From Castor canadensis (taxonomy: Eukaryota; Chordata; Mammalia; Rodentia; Castoridae), in assembly GCF_047511655.1 (NCBI RefSeq), contig NC_133386.1, positions 130,575,866 through 130,639,865 of the forward strand: 64,000 nt of DNA. Reading direction: 5' to 3'. How positions within the stretch are numbered: the stretch's first letter is position 1; the number at the start of each line of letters is the position of its first letter. The notes under the pieces are model-generated. The model was not told the origin of the DNA, did not search any database, and saw nothing but the letters and a program-made list of their open reading frames with translations. The position numbers and the translations under genes are program-made. This document shows positions 35,330-64,000 of the stretch, piece by piece.

Positions 35330-35600
35330 AACTAATGGACATTTCATTCTTCACAACTCAGCTTAAGTGTCATCTCCTTGGTGATGGCTTCCCTGATTTT
35401 CTTTTTCCCATCCTGATAGAATATATTAGTCTTTTCTTTGTACCATCACTAGACCCTGTAACTGTTATTAACACATTGTATCCTTATTGTCTGTCTCTTC
35501 TACATAACTCCTGAGGTCAGGTACTATAACTTATGCATCCCTGAAACCCCAAGATGCAGCAACAATTAGTTATAAGAAAATTAGCAATAGATTCAGTAAA
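35330..35600 (+). repeat. L2 LINE 3' end
   Basis: Order of landmarks fits L2: ttaagtgtcatctccttggt, gatggcttccctgattttc, tattgtctgtctcttctaca. Confidence 0.65.
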
Positions 35601-35764
35601 TGGGCATCAAAGAAAATTGCTGAATAAATTTGTGAAATAGCCCCTTTGGGCTCCAACATTCCATTAATCTATGAAATAGTAAGATGCTATATTAAAAACT
35701 ACAAAATGAAACTAGTCAATTTATACAGTAGCTCCATTAATGGAATGATAATGATGACATGCTT

Positions 35765-35935
35765 TCAATTTACTGAGTCCTTACCACATCCCAGGCAGGG
35801 TGCTAAGCTTTTGTGTGAACTACCTCATTTAATACTTAGAGCAACTATGACGGATGAGAACAGTGGAACTCTGAGAGATTAAATAAATGCCCAACCAGTG
35901 AGCAGCAGAGAGCTACGCTTCAAAATCAAGCCTTT
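35765..35935 (-). repeat. MIR SINE
   Basis: Reverse-complement MIR order: tttactgagtccttaccaca, cagggtgctaagcttttgtg, ctacctcatttaatacttag. Confidence 0.62.
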
Positions 35936-35950
35936 AAGGAGGAAAAAAAA

Positions 35951-36037
35951 TGGGCTGGAGGAATGGCTCAAGAGTTAAAGCTCCTGTCTAGCAAATGCAG
36001 AGCCTTGAGTTTAAGTCCCAGTACCACCAAAATCAAA
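35951..36037 (+). repeat. ID SINE
   Basis: ggctggaggaatggctcaag, gtctagcaaatgcagagcct, cccagtaccaccaaaatc. Confidence 0.8.
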
Positions 36038-36279
36038 CAGGAAAAAGTTAAAGATAAGCTGATGCTGATAATTAGCAGTTTTCTTAGTCTAAGCTTTACA
36101 AAGGCCACCTGGGTATAATAGGACAAAGACCAAGTGATCCAGTAATAACCTTTAAAGGGCATCTAGTCCAGTCCAACCCTGAATAACCAGGGGATCTGAA
36201 ATCTGGCTCAAGTTAATGGGTTCCAGAACCCATCTCAGAGCATATTCCTACTGTCACTGTCACTGCTGCCTCATTTTGC

Positions 36280-36500
36280 TTTATTATGTTACCTGTAAGG
36301 ACCACTTATCTGAAGTAACTTTTATCACTCTTTGTCTTCTTATCCTGCTTTACTTTTCCTCAACTGATTTCATATACATCATGTATTTTGTTTACTTGCT
36401 CATTTTCCTCACTAGGATGTAAGCTTCATTAAGACAAGACTTTTAAATTTTCTGTTTCTCTGGAGCCTACAGCAATGTCTGCCGTGTAAAGTACTTGAAA
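36280..36500 (+). repeat. L2 LINE 3' end
   Basis: ttactttttcctcaactgat-like text then cactaggatgtaagcttcat and agacaagacttttaaatttt in L2 order. Confidence 0.55.
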
Positions 36501-36813
36501 AAAATTGTTGGAAGCATCACTGCAACATGATTTTAATGCACTGAGACTTTTCTTTGCCCTTCAAGGTACAGCCTTTATTTTTCTCTAAAGTTTCTCATAT
36601 TACCAGCCTAACACACACTGCATTATTAAACTTCAATAAACATGTGTCTCCTTCTGATTTTTAGCAATCCCAAGGACAGGGACTTGTCTCAGCTATCTGT
36701 ATATCCCACAGCCCTGGCCCAGGACCTGGCATGAGCAGCTGTTAAAAAAATGCGTGGGGAAGCAGGTGTGGTGAATGTTAAGCGTGATAGTCACAGGCAT
36801 CACTGCTTAGTGC

Positions 36814-36819
36814 TTTATT
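36814..36819 (-). terminator. AAMDC: AAMDC polyadenylation signal AATAAA
   Basis: The complement of tttatt gives AATAAA only 11 bases past the AAMDC stop. If used, the 3' UTR would be about 30-40 nt. A second minus-strand AATAAA lies further down near 36572. Confidence 0.6.
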
Positions 36820-36830
36820 TTAAAGTTCCA

Positions 36831-64000
<27,170 letters not shown>

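Overview
The window is mammalian nuclear DNA from a rodent. It is packed with ID-type tRNA-derived SINEs and B1-like 7SL-derived SINE arms, often joined into composite elements; ID and B1 are rodent SINEs. No mouse/rat-style B2 or B4 copies were recognised. The composite B1-ID layout suggests a beaver/kangaroo-rat type lineage (Castorimorpha), but this rests on recall of repeat style and is not proven here.

Two protein-coding genes are supported, converging tail to tail. Positions 1-32,705 on the + strand hold the 3' part of INTS4 (Integrator complex subunit 4): eight coding exons encode the last 322 residues, followed by a stop codon and an AATAAA signal. Positions 36,831-64,000 on the - strand hold most of AAMDC (Mth938-domain protein): three coding exons, the most 5' one cut by the window edge, encode the last 92 residues. 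The same convergent pair is neighbouring on human 11q14. INTS4 is a scaffold of the nuclear Integrator RNA-cleavage complex; AAMDC is a small cytoplasmic protein. The two are neighbours and not an operon.

Everything else is intron or the 4.1 kb convergent intergenic gap. Layout: 1-10.2 kb, an INTS4 intron with a 1.1 kb 5'-truncated L1 (15-bp target-site duplication), an MLT1-type LTR and many SINEs; 10.2-32.5 kb, INTS4 exons separated by SINEs, a MER44-like Tigger DNA transposon, antisense L1 pieces and a 7SL-RNA pseudogene; 32.7-36.8 kb, intergenic with L2 and MIR relics; 37-40 kb, AAMDC last intron with a dense antisense SINE cluster; 40.4-63.96 kb, one 23.6 kb AAMDC intron holding old L1 fragments, a one-to-four-arm series of composite SINEs, a tRNA-Val 5'-half insertion, a repeat-poor GC-richer block at 46.9-47.7 kb and a SINE-free 2.6 kb block that may be ERV-derived.

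No CRISPR array, operon, functional tRNA or rRNA gene, or evident new gene system was found. The most interesting items are small retroposition products: a tRNA half flanked by a 13-bp near-repeat, a 7SL pseudogene lacking its S domain, and a short retroposed transcript tail flanked by a 14-bp repeat.
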